Shown: positions 50,701-61,518, counted from the first letter of the stretch. The stretch: 64,000 bases of DNA from Trebouxia sp. TZW2008 (GCA_002118135.1 BDIU01000428.1:1-64000); one strand, 5' to 3'. Notes: generated by a model not told the origin, from the sequence alone. Made by a program: numbers and translations.

Positions 50701-53700
50701 ACAGTGCACGAACATGACAAGTTGCAGCCGGCGTACAAAGCCTTTAACATCAAGAGCATGTGGTTGCAAGACAGAGCACACTTTCAATATGATCCAGATT
50801 TGGCACAAAGATGGCTGTTGACAATGCATGACATATACTGGATGATATTGGTTTGGCCATCACGAGAACGCCTCTCGAGCAGCTTGTGCACTGTACCATT
50901 GGGCAGCTGAGCATACCTGGCAAGGCTTCTATCAGCTTCAGCACTGTCACACCAGCCAGCCCAATTTGCTCTGTAATGAGCGCTGTCACATTGGCCAGCT
51001 GAGCGTACCTGGCAAGGCTTCTATCAGCTTCAGCACTGTCACACCAGCCAGCCCAAACTGCTCTGTAATGAGCGCTGTCACATTGGCCAGCTGAGCGTAC
51101 CTGGCAAGGCCTCTATCAGCTTCAGCACTGCCATATCAGCCAGCCCAAACTGTTCTGTAATGAGCGCTATCATATTGGCCAGCTGAGCATACCTGTCATG
51201 CCTTCTATCAGCTTTGGCATTGTTACACTATCCAGCCCAAATCGCTCTGTGATAAGCACTGCCACATTTGCCAGCTGAGCGTACCTGGCAAGATGTCTAT
51301 CACCTGAGCACTGTCATATCAGCCAACCCAAAATGCTCTGTGACGTGCGCTGTCACATTGGCCAGCTGAGCGTACCTGGCAAGGCTTCTATCAGCTTGAG
51401 CACTGTTACATCAGCAAGGCCAAATCCCTCTGTGCCCCAAACACCAGCTAGGGGCGCTGCCTTCAACAGCAGCAGTCTGATGGCTCGAATAGCTTCATCC
51501 AGCTGCTCAGGCTCAGCAGAAATTTCTGGGTCAGCTTCAGTGTGGCTGCCATTGGGCATGTCTGCTGTGTATGCTGAAGCTGCAGTCTCCTGTGCTGCCT
51601 TGCTGTCAGGCTCTGATTTCTGCAGTGCACCCAATGACGCTCAAAACCATAGTGGCGTTCCTGTGCTCATCCATGTGGTCCGGCAGCTCTAAACGGATGT
51701 GCAGGTTTGTTTGACCAGAACCCTCGTGTTGAATATGTCATATGTGGTGACAGTCATCATAGCCTTTTGCATTACTTGACAGCTTGCAATTCTTAAAATG
51801 CAGGACACAGATGTGCAGCATTGCTAATGTAGTGAAGATTGCTGCCGTTTGATTCAACTAGATTTGGGCAAAATTAGCATCAATGTTGTGAAGAAAAACA
51901 TGCTGGCATGGCAGGAGCACACCTGGCTTTTGCTGAAGCTTCCAGACTGTGCATTGGGGGCAGGGCCCTGTCTGTTTGCTGCCAGATTCTCCTCAGAAGC
52001 CAGGTGGCCATTGCTGTCTGCATGGCTTGGTTGGTCTGTAAAGCTGCCGTGTCCTTGGCTTGTTGCTGCTGCTTGTGCATCATCGGGTGCTGTGCCTGAA
52101 GCTGCAGCGGCTTGTTTGGGCTTGCGCTTGGCTTTAGCTGCTAATGCTGCATCTAGGGAACTCTGCTGAATGTCTGCTAGCTCTTTCCAGACTGCATCAA
52201 TGTCTGATGCTTCTGCCAGAACCTGCAAGCCAGTGCAGATCTGTTTAAGCCAATGAAGCATGTTCCCAAAGCTTCACACGATGCCTCAAACAGTGGCTAC
52301 AGCAAAGCATGCTGTGCAATATGGCCTGAGACCTGTGCTGATGGCAATAGAATCCCACAATTAAATCACTCATGTCATACATGCGCGCAGCATCAAGCTG
52401 CAGCTTGTCAAGCAGCTTTGCAGCTGTGCAGCAGGAGAGCAGCACAAGAGCCTTACAACCATAATGTCGGGTCCACAAAAGGGAAGCTTACTGTATTACT
52501 GCGCTTTGTCTTGCACAGTCATATAAACAATTTGTCATGTTATGCGAGCTGGCACCAAAGCTAGTGTGTGGCCCAAGTGCTGTCTCGCTAGGCCAGCTTG
52601 GTCTTACCTGCTGTGCCTGATCAGCTTCAGCCGGCTGCAGAGACACTGTGAACAGCGGTGTTTCCTTGTCGCCTTCAGCGATGTCACACTGGAAGGTGCC
52701 AGCAGCTGCATCCTTCCATGTCGCTTGATAGCCCACAGGCCAGAGCTGGGTCCGGCTGTGGTAGCCAGGCCTAGGGTCAATCTTGCCCAGCCTGTAGCAC
52801 AGAAGCACCAGATCTCAAGGCATGATCTGCAGGTTGGGTTGAGGTTAATCTAAAAGTGATAGCCTGGCCCAAGGCCAACCTTGCCTAACCTACAACTGAG
52901 AAACACCTGATCTCAAGTGATGCTGCATATTGGGCACATCTTTGCGCATTCCATCATTTGACAGCAAGGACTTGTGCATGACAAGCCTCATTGCTGCTTG
53001 CAGTTGGGTTTGACAGCCAGTGTGTGCAATGCTGTACACACACAAAAAGCTCTCAGCAGAAAAGTGCGTGCATCATTATGCTGAACAGTGTATGTCCATC
53101 AAGCCGTGACCCACCTCACAACAGTGGTCCCGTTGTCTAGAGTGAAGGGCAGCTGCCTATCCAGCTTCTCAGCAGTGGCCTGAGCATTGGAAGCTGCCTC
53201 TTCCCTAGTCACTGTCTTGGACTGGTGGGCTGCTGTCTCTAGGTGGCGCACAATCTCTTGCCTTGATCTGAACCTTTGCCCACCGGGACTGAAGTAATAC
53301 TGTAGTGCACAGAAAGGATGCTGACATCTCACTGGGTGCATTTTGCAGCTACACGCACTGCAGGGTGCTAGGCTTTCCAGAGAATGACACATCTCGACAG
53401 GCAAGCGACATGTGGGAGGGCTTGATTGTGCAAAAAGCTCATGTAAAAAGCAAGCAGTGCTCAACACCAATGCCTTGCTGCATGCCGTCTTCGACCACTT
53501 TTGTTAGCAGGCAAGTCGAGCATGAAGCTTACTGCGTCACTGGAACCAGCTGTAGTTCCGCTGTTGCGAGTTTTGATTTCAACTCTCCAGCCAGGCGCAA
53601 GAGTGCCACCTGCATTACGGCATGACACGCGGTAAAGATGGTCCAAAACGAAGCAGCATGCAGGCAGGCCTGAATTACAGATCTCAGCATGTGCATTTCT

Positions 53701-53830
53701 GACTGGCTGGAAGGGCATACGCACAGCATCATGAACATGTGTAGACAAAATGTGTACCTTGCTCTGAGACATACTCCTTCAAGCGCTCAAGCAGAACCTC
53801 TGCCTTTGGACTCTCCAAGCCTTGAGACAT
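35797..53830 (-). CDS. MBD9-like chromatin regulator (TAM/MBD, FYRN/FYRC, bromodomain-like, PHD, WHIM)
   Basis: 32 exons on the minus strand: 53830-53758, 53609-53533, 53299-53115, 52791-52608, 52222-51923, 51619-51376, 50243-50131, 49448-49291, 48901-48727, 48033-47954, 47551-47268, 46878-46763, 46177-46043, 45561-45340, 44973-44800, 44292-44166, 43934-43607, 43160-43027, 42651-42572, 42180-42056, 41736-41617, 41023-40940, 40890-40841, 40729-40286, 39956-39380, 39029-38906, 38501-38396, 38112-37933, 37459-37376, 37101-36874, 36394-36249, 36030-35797. They total 5,691 nt (1,896 residues) with every phase closed. Domains: TAM/MBD about 25-110 (APGWRVEIKTRNSG, YYFSPGGQRFRSRQE); FYRN about 113-172 (PGYHSRTQLWPVGY); FYRC remnant about 174-195; bromodomain-like helices about 885-950; PHD about 992-1050 (CCICWEDEDRKHILLCDKCD, then EWFCPRC); WHIM about 1190-1240 (LLGYDRHWNRYWLLEG). 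Long charged and Ala/Gln/Ser-rich linkers follow, with an acidic/basic tail. Arabidopsis MBD9 has a similar set and works with SWR1/ISWI remodelling; the same role here is inference. Confidence 0.88.
39058..39145 (+). repeat. 30-bp tandem repeat in an MBD9-like intron
   Basis: Three units of about 30 bp with the core 'ctgctgtcagcaacatgttc', in the intron between exons 39956-39380 and 39029-38906. Confidence 0.85.
44395..44480 (+). repeat. Dispersed hairpin/oligo-T element, copy A
   Basis: 'gggctgcctctttagacaga' and what follows form a stem (GCCTCT/AGAGGC), then a second small stem (cacctcacggcg, diverged), and then an oligo-T tract. Copy B is at 49712 and a diverged copy C at 54897. This copy is in an intron of the MBD9-like gene, on the strand opposite to transcription. 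Confidence 0.7.
44885..45151 (-). repeat. Tandem echo of the MBD9-like exon 44973-44800
   Basis: The exon start and acceptor (coding GASKTAPEACQVKQDAAALA) recur upstream in the intron at about 45140-45040. The echo keeps almost every codon to AAAETLL but then loses the GDAAVPTAEE continuation. The period is about 158 bp, so there are two competing acceptors. Confidence 0.85.
46625..46800 (-). repeat. Tandem echo of the MBD9-like exon 46878-46763 end
   Basis: The exon end with donor (coding FHDPTQAQHHMQ) recurs 3' of the exon at about 46690-46625, with 'acctgcatgtggtgctaggc' and 'ttgtgtggggtcatgcaaga' on the plus strand. The period is about 139 bp. The echo has an altered frame. Confidence 0.8.
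49684..49790 (+). repeat. Dispersed hairpin/oligo-T element, copy B, beside an exon echo
   Basis: At 49712-49790: GCCTCT-ttcgac-AGAGGC, then ACGCC-tgac-GGCGT, then a run of ten T. Immediately left (49684-49711) is a decayed copy of the end of the MBD9-like exon 50243-50131 (minus-strand ELDKHAKQA). Confidence 0.72.
50900..51430 (-). repeat. 92-bp array of mini-exon units after an MBD9-like exon
   Basis: There are six donor-containing units with a strict 91-92-bp period (cgtac/catac donor positions near 50912, 51004, 51096, 51188, 51280, 51371). The unit at 51371 is the true end of exon 51619-51376 (LADVTVLKLIEALP). The better-kept units contain, on the minus strand, TTACAG | 54 nt coding EQFGLAGVTVLKLIEALP(G) | GTACGC. 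Each such unit is thus a potential symmetric phase-1 exon separated by only 38 nt. Confidence 0.87.
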
Positions 53831-55606
53831 TGTGTGCTTAAATAAGTTTGACGGCCTCCCTGTGTGATGAAATCAACATGAGCAATATGGAGTCACAAAC
53901 CTTGACCTTGGGTCACAGCAGCTCTAAAAGCATAGCGAATTCATGGTCAAATGCTTCCAAGCCAATGCATGTGGCAGGCAAAGCCTCAGCAAGGCACAAC
54001 ACATTCAGAATGACTTACAGACAAGCAGGCGATACCTTCACAGCAAAGACAGAGGCTGCTCCGATCCAAAGTTGCCTCTGCTTGGTTGGGTCAAGCAAAT
54101 CAGGGTCGTCCCGTCGTCATTCAGCGTCCTGTTTCCTTTACGCAAGCTCTGAAGGAGGAGTTGCTCAGCCACTCAGATCACCTTTTGTGCCTTGTTGAAG
54201 TTCGATGCAAACCACGCGAGAAGCAGAAAGAGGTATAAGATCACGCAAGCTGCGGTAGAGCAGCGTCAAGCTCCATGAATGCACGAGTCGCGGTCCTCGA
54301 GCACCGATCGCTTTATGTTAGACTGCATGTCGACCGATATGCATTTTGGCGCTCTTGCGCGCAAAGGTGCGCTCGTGAAAAATGATGCTTTCAAAGTATT
54401 GTCAAGCACTGCAAACGCGTTCAGTCTCGCAGCGTGATCGCTTTCAGGCCTCGCATGTGACGTTTGAAACATGCACATTCATGTGTGCACTGTGTTCACA
54501 CACTAACAATTTTTGCCCAAGCTGTGAAAAAAGTGTCATTTCAGAATCGATACTACAGCCGCCAAGGACAGGTCAGCAGTGGGTGGGAGTGACGCTGCTT
54601 GAGGGAATGCTGCCACATGCATGCAGATCATCAGTGCTGGTGCTTTGAATAGCATCGTGATTTGTAGGACACCAAATGGCATCAATGCTTACACTTTGAT
54701 GACACAACACTACTGATTGAAAAGTGATCTGTCAGTCTTCATGCCTTCCACATACATGACAGCTGTAAAGCCGTCATAAAGCTTGTACAGTGCTTGAGAG
54801 GCTTCCATGCAGACCCGCTTGCTGACCAGTGTAAAAAGTAACATTCACAAGCTGTGTGCTGCATTACACGACCCTCGGTTAAAGTCTGCTGCTTGCTTTC
54901 CCGAGAGAAGCCTGCTGGGCTGCCTGGGCTCCCAGAGGATCATGTGATGATGCCTAATGGCGTAGACCTTCCTCTTGTTTTCTATGCACCCTCCGACAGC
55001 AGCCACCCGTCCATCAGTAGTCATCCCTCAACACAGACCTGCACAGCACAACCTCTTGATGTGTCCAGGTGAAGCAGGTGAATCCCACGCAATGGTCAAA
55101 CGCCTGAGCCATAGTGTGATGATGGCCTCAGCGATCTTGGTGATCGCAATCGTCATTGTGTACTCAGGAGTAGCAAATAGATTTTGTTGACATCACTGGC
55201 CATGTCATGCATGCACAAAGGCATTCCTTGGCGCACACAACAATGTAACAACATGAGGCAACAACTTGAATCCTCAGAGAGAAGATTAGATAGTAATATC
55301 ACTGTGCCATAAGGCATCTCATTTGACACGCATGAATGAAGAATCTGTTTCATCATCAGATTGAACCCGTTGCCTCTTGTCATGATACCAATTTATGGCA
55401 GATACAGGCCATAAACGCTCAGAAAAGTTCTCCAGTGTGACATCACAGGTGTCAGAAGCAGAACTGGCTTATACTGGATTTAGGATCATCACAGCGTCGA
55501 GGCCTAGGCTTGAATAAGCTCACTAGCATACTAAGCAAGACTGGCTATACCTTGGTCGGCAGTTGACATGCTTTTGGCAGGACTCAGCACAATAAGAATA
55601 ATCAGG
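53831..55606. other. Upstream region of the MBD9-like gene
   Basis: About 1.78 kb lie between the MBD9-like start codon and the 3' end of the pICln gene, both on the minus strand. It includes copy C of the dispersed element (54893-54980). Open frames near 53848-54198 show no family similarity and are not called. Confidence 0.5.
54893..54980 (+). repeat. Dispersed hairpin/oligo-T element, diverged copy C
   Basis: It shares 'gggctgcc', 'ggctccc', a 'tgatgcctaatggcgtagac' second stem (ATGCC/GGCGT with one wobble pair) and a T-rich tail with copies A and B, but has insertions in the first stem. Confidence 0.5.
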
Positions 55607-57378
55607 TCAAGCTGATGGCTGCTGAGCATCAGGTAGGTCTTCTTCATCTTCATCGGGGTCAGCAAAGCGGTCTGGATCTTCATCAGCCCCCTGCAGTTCA
55701 CAGAAACAGCATCAGTCGCTACCATGCCTCTGCCACACTACAATACAGTTGAGCCTGTGAAAGCCGTTCAATACAACACAGCACTTCATTTCTGAGCCAT
55801 GCAGGCACAGGCAGCTAAGCGGTGAAAGAAGTTTTTGAGCTGAGCTGAAGACTGCATCTTTTAACATCATTGATGACTAATGCCATGCCACAATCTGCTG
55901 CAGAGCATCACCTACAGCAGGTGGAGGGTGTGAGTGCGCTTGGTGCATGATACGCTACCCAACAGCTCAGCTTCCTGTTCTGCAATACATCTGAACACAG
56001 ACATGTTGCAGAAGCAAAAGCTGAGCTGGTGGGCTGCATGTCAACACCGTGCAGCTGCGCTAGGAGCCACACCAGTGTGCAACAGAACAACATGCATGAC
56101 GCATGCTGGCTGCGACACAGTTCACATGAGTCACCGAGACATTTGTCAAGCAGACGCTGCTGCAGACCAGGCAGTACATGAGTGTTTGTGAGGTTTTCAT
56201 CTCTGAGGCAGAAGAATGTACTGAGACATTGATTGACGCAGAGGCAATGCATGTGCATGAGTTTGCAGCAGTTTGATGCTGTGTTGACAGCATCTGTGGC
56301 TGATCCTGCAGCAAGCTCTGTTGACATTGCAAGACAGCCCTGACAAAGTGCAACAGGACAGAGGCCTAAGAGCCCATCAACAAACCGCAAGCCTAGAGGG
56401 CATCAAAACATCAGGCAAGCACGGCAACTCACTTCGCCCTGGTCCTGATGCTGGTTGTCCAGCATTGCATCATAGCGGTCAAGGAGCGCTGCATGGTCTT
56501 GAGCACCCACTCCATTCAAGACTTCATCTTCATTATAGAAGAAATCACCTCCATCACTTTCACCTGCAGGTGCTTAGCAGCTCAGGACACCGAAGGTGTT
56601 GACTGCTGCAGCATGTTGTTGACATGCAATTGAGTAGCAGGTGACAAAGCTAGCTTCTGGACCATTGCTCATGAGGGGTTGCAGAGCCTGAGCACGCACC
56701 TTCATCTGATGGATCTGGGTTTAGTGCTGCGCATTGGCAGAGACAGTCAAACATTTCCTGCACTGCAACAACAAACCGGCTGTCAGCAACAATGACCATG
56801 GTGACATCCAGTGCCAACATTGCTTGATGCCAAAAGTGACAATGACAGCTGAATCACGCATGCCAAGCTGAGGATGGATGGGAATCAGCTTACATTTGTT
56901 GGCATCATCAGGAATAAGCCTGATCTCTGGATATTGCTCTTCGTCAGAGTCGTCCTCTTCCTCGTTGTCTTCAGCCTCATGTGGCTCCAATTGCGCATAA
57001 ATGCAAGACTGAGGCTCTTGAGATACAGCATGCATAGTGATTGCTGGAAAGGGTGCACAATATCCTCTGTCTGGATGTGCACTGCTGAGCCAAATAATTC
57101 TCCTGTGCAGCCAAAAGCGTTTGATAAGACAGCTGCATGCCAAGACGTTGGTCATCAGATGCAAGCTGGATGCAAGCAGGTCTGACAACTCACAACGAAG
57201 AAATATAGAGGTGGCCTGCTTCAGCGTCGTCGGCATCTCCCAATGCCAACTTGATGCCAGCAAAGTCTCCTGCTATGGTTTCGCCTTCTTCAAGCTGGGG
57301 CTGTCCGGAAGTATCGACTGCATTAAAGTCAGTCAAGCCAAATCGTACACCCGACGGCACTTCGCCGGCAACGGCCAT
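55607..57378 (-). CDS. ICLN: Methylosome subunit pICln
   Basis: pICln chaperones Sm proteins for PRMT5 arginine methylation and snRNP assembly. Exons 57378-57194, 57102-56894, 56762-56700, 56563-56433 and 55690-55607 give 223 residues, close to the animal and plant size (about 220-240), all phases closed. The PH-like fold is visible as LYISS-L-RIIWLSS, FPAITMHAVSQEP and the acidic loop, then PEIRLIPDDANKLQEMFD and CAALNPDPSDE, which are diagnostic. The second acidic region (GGDFFYNEDEV) and the Asp/Glu-rich C-terminus (ADPDEDEEDLP) are the usual Sm-mimic tails. The start at 57378 is the Met nearest the conserved GLTDFNAVD; an upstream in-frame Met at 57498 is less likely. Confidence 0.94.
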
Positions 57379-58448
57379 CTGCCTGTCTAGCTTGTCTGCC
57401 TTGGCACGTCTTTTGTGACGACAGCTGCTCTTGAGCAGTCGTCGCAGCTGTGTCTCTTGGCGGCAGGGCAGCACTTTGTTGGGTGCCCAAGCATGCAACC
57501 CTATTACTTTAGGTTCAGGTCTTGATTCGTGCTTTCAAAAGCATACTAACAGCTCATATCAGGCAATCTTTAACGATCTTCGATCACGCATGAATATGCC
57601 ACCCAGGGTTGTTCAGAAACCCGCAGCAGGGTGCCAACTGATGCTGTTGGAACTCCTCGACGGTTTTCAGTCATCGCCACTGAGAAAGTGACTGAAAGGT
57701 CATCGTCAAGAACAACAAGTTAGCATACCAAGTCTTCCAGAAGCTCTAGCGCTAGCTGATGGTTGTCAACACGTGCGATCCGTCTGCCCTGGTGCAGCAT
57801 GCGGCGGGATAAAGCTGGTGCCCTCACAAGCAGACGTCCCGCTTCTTTGGTCCACAGAAACAGCTCAAACAGTGCAAATCTAGAAACTGCAAAACCACCT
57901 GTGTCTAGTGCTAGTACAAGCAGTGCCGTCACCCTTAGCCGACCTGACTTACCAGTGGACTAAATCTCCTCCGTGCAATCTACCAGCTGTCTCGTCGATG
58001 GAACAGCGACAGCTTCAACGCCGGGCTGACGCGCTCTTTCGACCAGCTGGTTCTCGGGAGACAACACGCACGACAGCACTGTTTTGTCAGCAGGCGCACC
58101 GACAACGGCTTTGCGGGGCCTGGGCTGCATGCCGCTACAAGAAACGCCGAAGTGACAGCAAGCAGGGACCCGTTCCTGCTTGCTTCGCACCGCACCTGGC
58201 ACCGCACGGTGAAGAGCAACAGAAACCCGGTTGGGCTGCGTTACGCTTTTAGTCATCTCCCTGCTTAGTAATGCAAAAGCCATGACCTAACCATGACATA
58301 ACCCTGCAAATGCTTAGTAATAGCAAATTGTCAGTGGTCAGTGTTGTGAATATATACTTTTGAAGATAGCAGACCCAGACTTAGTATTAGTAGTCTGCTA
58401 CTGGTAGAACATGATTGCGTGACCGACAACACTCAGTCAAAAGCTAGT
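57379..58448. other. Intergenic region with an unresolved minus-strand exon candidate
   Basis: About 1.07 kb lie between the sterol dehydrogenase stop and the pICln start (both -). A strong minus-strand donor (CACTG|GTAAGTCAGG, exon edge 57953) and an open stretch at 57890-57725 (FALFELFLWTKEAGRLLVR, then RRMLHQGRR) look exon-like. However, every splice combination I tried met a stop, so I do not call a gene. Confidence 0.3.
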
Positions 58449-61113
58449 CTAGCTTGACTTCTTCGCTGTTGGCTTGTATCTCAAGTGCGAAAATGCCTTC
58501 CAAGTACGTTTTTGCGCTTCCTGAATGGGGACTTGTGGGTCATATCCCAACTGTGTTTTTGCTTTCTGGCAAGACAGCTGCCTGCTGCAGCTTGAAAGCG
58601 TGACAGCTGTTGGAGTAAATTCGACCGTGAGAGATCTGAACGGCTTCACCAATGGAATGATCACATATTCCATTAGCAATGCTATCAGGTACACCAGCAT
58701 GTATGGCAATTTGATGTGAGGTCTCAACTTTGGTGGGAAGTCAAGGCCTTTCAATATGCTGTCTGCAAAATCCCAGAATGGCTGAGGGTCGTCGTTTGTG
58801 ATAAAGTATGCCTGCCCAGCCACTTGAGACCCTAGAGTGAGAGCTTCTGCTGCCTGCATAGCACAACACAAAAACTGCTGCTGACAGGGCAACTGCCACA
58901 GATGGGTTGGGCTCAGCAGTGCATTGCTTGTCATCACACAACTTCTCAAAAAGCATGCTGCAACACTTTGCTGACAAGCGTGTCGCCAGCACAACAGACC
59001 TTGCCGCCCGTCATAAGGATGAACAGATCAGAAATGCAGTGCAACTGCACAAAACTTTTTTGTGACTTGATAACCCCATTGGTACATATGGGTGACTGAG
59101 GCTTACCCAAATTGCACACTCAGTCGGATCTCATGCAGTCTCCTTGCATTCAGATGCTATAGCTGTGTTGCAACTGAATGTGCTCAGGATGCATGTGCTC
59201 CAACTGAGTGTGTGTTGCAGGTAAGCCCAGTAGGTGTGTGCTGTCTGGTGTTTCACAAGTTGCTCACAACTTGCAGAGAAGCACATGCAGATTCTGGACA
59301 GCATTCCCTGAACGTCAAACAAGAAAGTGAAAACATCACCTGTAGATGAGCTTGGGCAACATTGCCAACGTATGTGAAGTCCACAAGATTCTTCCCATTG
59401 CCAATGATGAACCTCATTTTGCCCTGGTTTGCTTTGGCAATGACAGTTGGCCAGAATGTGACATCGCCTTCACCAAAAATGCCACTTGGGCGCAGGGCAC
59501 ATGTGGCCAGAGTGCCTTGCGCTCCGTTGGCTTGCAGAACTAGTTTCTCTGCTTGGATCTGCAGACACGACATTGATGATTGAATCTGCTCAAGAACAGC
59601 ATAGTCATCTTATGCAGACAGCATGCCCAGTAAAGACCACAACTGTCAATCTGAACTCGTGCTGCAAAATACTGCTGTTGAGGTTAAAGGTGAGCAGTGT
59701 GTCAGCCAGTTCTGAATCACAATGTGAATCCATCTATTCAGGACATGCGGAAGTATGTGGGAAGTATGTGCTATACAATGAGGCACAACTGCAAACAGAC
59801 AGATTTCAAAAATAAATAGCTCACCAGACAGCAAGCACAGATGCCTCTCAACGCCATATAGTATCATTGTTGCAGGATAGACTGACCTGAGTGCCAATGT
59901 AGGATGTGTGTGCTATAGATGAGCCACAATTGCATACAGACAAATCAAGTAGGCAATTAGCACGACGTAAAGCAAGCGCAAATGCCTCCATATGTCATGC
60001 AGTACAGACTGACCTTAGTACCAGTGTAGTAGTCCATTGGAGCAGTAGCATAGGGCTTGCTCTCATCAACATCAACCAGCGACTGCCCTTGGAACACAAC
60101 AGATGCGCTGCTGGTGTAGATAAGCTTTGGCACTCGCTGCGAGATGCAGGCGTCAATGACATTTTGGGTGCCAATGACATTGACACCATGCATAAGGCTC
60201 TTGGCATTGCTGCCCTCTCCTCCAAAGTATTGGGCAGTTGCCACATGGAACACTATATCCTGGCCTGCACCGTAGTCGATGACTTAGATAAGCTTAGGCA
60301 CTCGCTGACGGATGCATGCGTCAATAACAGTTTGGGTGCCAATGACATTGACACCATGCATAAGGCTCTTGGCATTGCTGCCCTCTCCTCCAAAGTATTG
60401 GGCAGTTGCTACATGGAACACTATGTCCTGGCCTGCACCGTAATAAATGTTTTCGATGCATTAAACCTGCCATTGCAGGCAATAGATGCATGCAGATTAC
60501 TCAACTCCTGTTCTGCCAGCTTAACTTCTTTTGATTGGATTGATATGAATGCATGTCACGTGCTGCTGCTTTGCCTGCTTTGCTGGGTGGTTGGCGTTTG
60601 AATTTTGTGAGCAACATTCAGACAGTCTGCAGGAGATGATGAACTGAAAGGCCATGTCACACTATATGTGAGCAAGCATCTTGGCAGCAAGGTGATCTCT
60701 GTTGCATTTTGATGTCACGCTGAAGGCATGTAAGATTGCTGTACTCACAAAGGTTGACACAGGTGTGCATGATGCGACATGTTTGCAACAACAAAGCTCT
60801 GGCTGCAGCTTCACAACATGTCATGCTGCAGGAAGGTGTGACTATTCTGTACACAACAGTTGATGCTATCTGTTACATGTGTGCAACTGACAAGGTGTCA
60901 ATGATGCCCACCTTGACAGGCTTTGGAAACATCTACAGCTTTGCGCAGGTCCCCAATGATGCATGTGACGCGAGCATCGCCAGCATCTCTGATGTCAAAC
61001 ACTGTGACGTCACACTTGCCAGTATCCAGTAGTTGCTGAACCAAGTGCTTGCCAAGAAAGCCTGATCCACCAGTGACGAGACAGTGCAGTTTCTGGCTGC
61101 GTGTGTTCACCAT
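58449..61113 (-). CDS. Sterol-4alpha-carboxylate 3-dehydrogenase (decarboxylating), 3beta-HSD family
   Basis: It oxidises the 3-hydroxyl and decarboxylates C4 in sterol C4-demethylation at the ER (plant 3BETAHSD/D, yeast ERG26). Exons 61113-60912, 60264-60014, 59558-59340 and 58853-58449 give 358 residues, the family size, all phases closed. The NAD-binding motif is VTGGSGFLGKHL (from about residue 13), and the catalytic YTGTK pair is Tyr147/Lys151 at the exon 2 end. Other family motifs are TSSASVVFQG, RPSGIFGEGD and DFTYVGNVAQAH. A hydrophobic segment (LPYMLVYLIALLMEYVIIPL, about 273-292) is a likely membrane anchor. The C-terminus KKSS is lysine-rich. The start Met lies 23 bp after the PET100 stop codon. 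Exon 2 has a 168-bp tandem echo upstream. Confidence 0.95.
59880..60027 (-). repeat. Tandem echo of sterol dehydrogenase exon 2 end
   Basis: The donor region of exon 2 (plus strand 60002-60027, 'gactgaccttagtaccag') recurs at about 59881-59906 ('gactgacctgagtgccaatg'), with related sequence to the left of each ('gatgcctc' and 'cacaa' stretches). The period is about 122 bp. Confidence 0.65.
60265..60432 (-). pseudogene. Decayed tandem copy of sterol dehydrogenase exon 2 (168 bp)
   Basis: It is nearly identical to the first 150 bp of exon 2, acceptor included: it encodes IVFHVATAQYFGGEGSNAKS and GVNVIGTQTVIDACI. It then ends KLI-TAA where the true exon reads KLIYTSSASV, and no donor precedes the stop. 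It lies immediately 5' of the functional exon. Use of its acceptor would give a truncated enzyme. Confidence 0.9.
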
Positions 61114-61136
61114 TGCAAGTAGTGCTGCCTGTTTGG

Positions 61137-61518
61137 TCACTCCTTCTTGCCCTTGCTGCGCAGTTCGACGAGCTCTTCGTAACTTGGGGGCCGCCTAGAC
61201 TCTGGCGGATAGACCACGTAGGCTCGCTGAATACGTAAAAGAGCAGGTAAGCAACATAGCGTCCTTGGCCAAGACTCTAAAACCAAGACAAGATGGCTTA
61301 CGTTCTTGATGATGGCAGCTAATCTGTCAGGATTCGTCACGAAGGCTGCGGTCATAAAGATAGGAATGGCAACATAGCAGCCAAATTTGAAAACCTGCAT
61401 ATGCGCATGAGTTGCAGCCAACTTGCGTTCAGCTGCAATCTTGACAGGCAGGCAACCAAGCAACTCGACCAACTCAAAGCAGACGGCTGCCACCTACCTC
61501 AAGGTACCCTTTAGCCAT
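61137..61518 (-). CDS. PET100: PET100-like cytochrome c oxidase assembly protein
   Basis: Exons 61518-61498, 61394-61302 and 61226-61137 encode 67 residues, a normal size for PET100. The sequence MAKGYLEVFKFGCYVAIPIF starts with the conserved (G/Y)LEVFKF, then one membrane helix (about residues 10-27), NPDRLAAIIKN, and the hallmark YVVYPPE followed by a proline and the charged tail. PET100 acts in the inner mitochondrial membrane during complex IV assembly. The first exon codes only seven residues. The stop codon is 23 bp before the ATG of the sterol dehydrogenase on the same strand. Confidence 0.93.

Noticed and set aside
53848..54198. Plus-strand 116-residue ORF upstream of the MBD9-like gene
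   Set aside because: Low-complexity Ser/Ala composition, no family signature, no splice partners.
57720..58283. Small minus-strand gene between the sterol dehydrogenase and pICln
   Set aside because: A good donor and an exon-like stretch exist, but all joins tested introduce stops.
61113..61140. Upstream extension of the sterol dehydrogenase to a GTG codon at 61140
   Set aside because: It overlaps the PET100 stop codon and non-ATG starts are unlikely; the ATG at 61113 is close before the nucleotide-binding motif.
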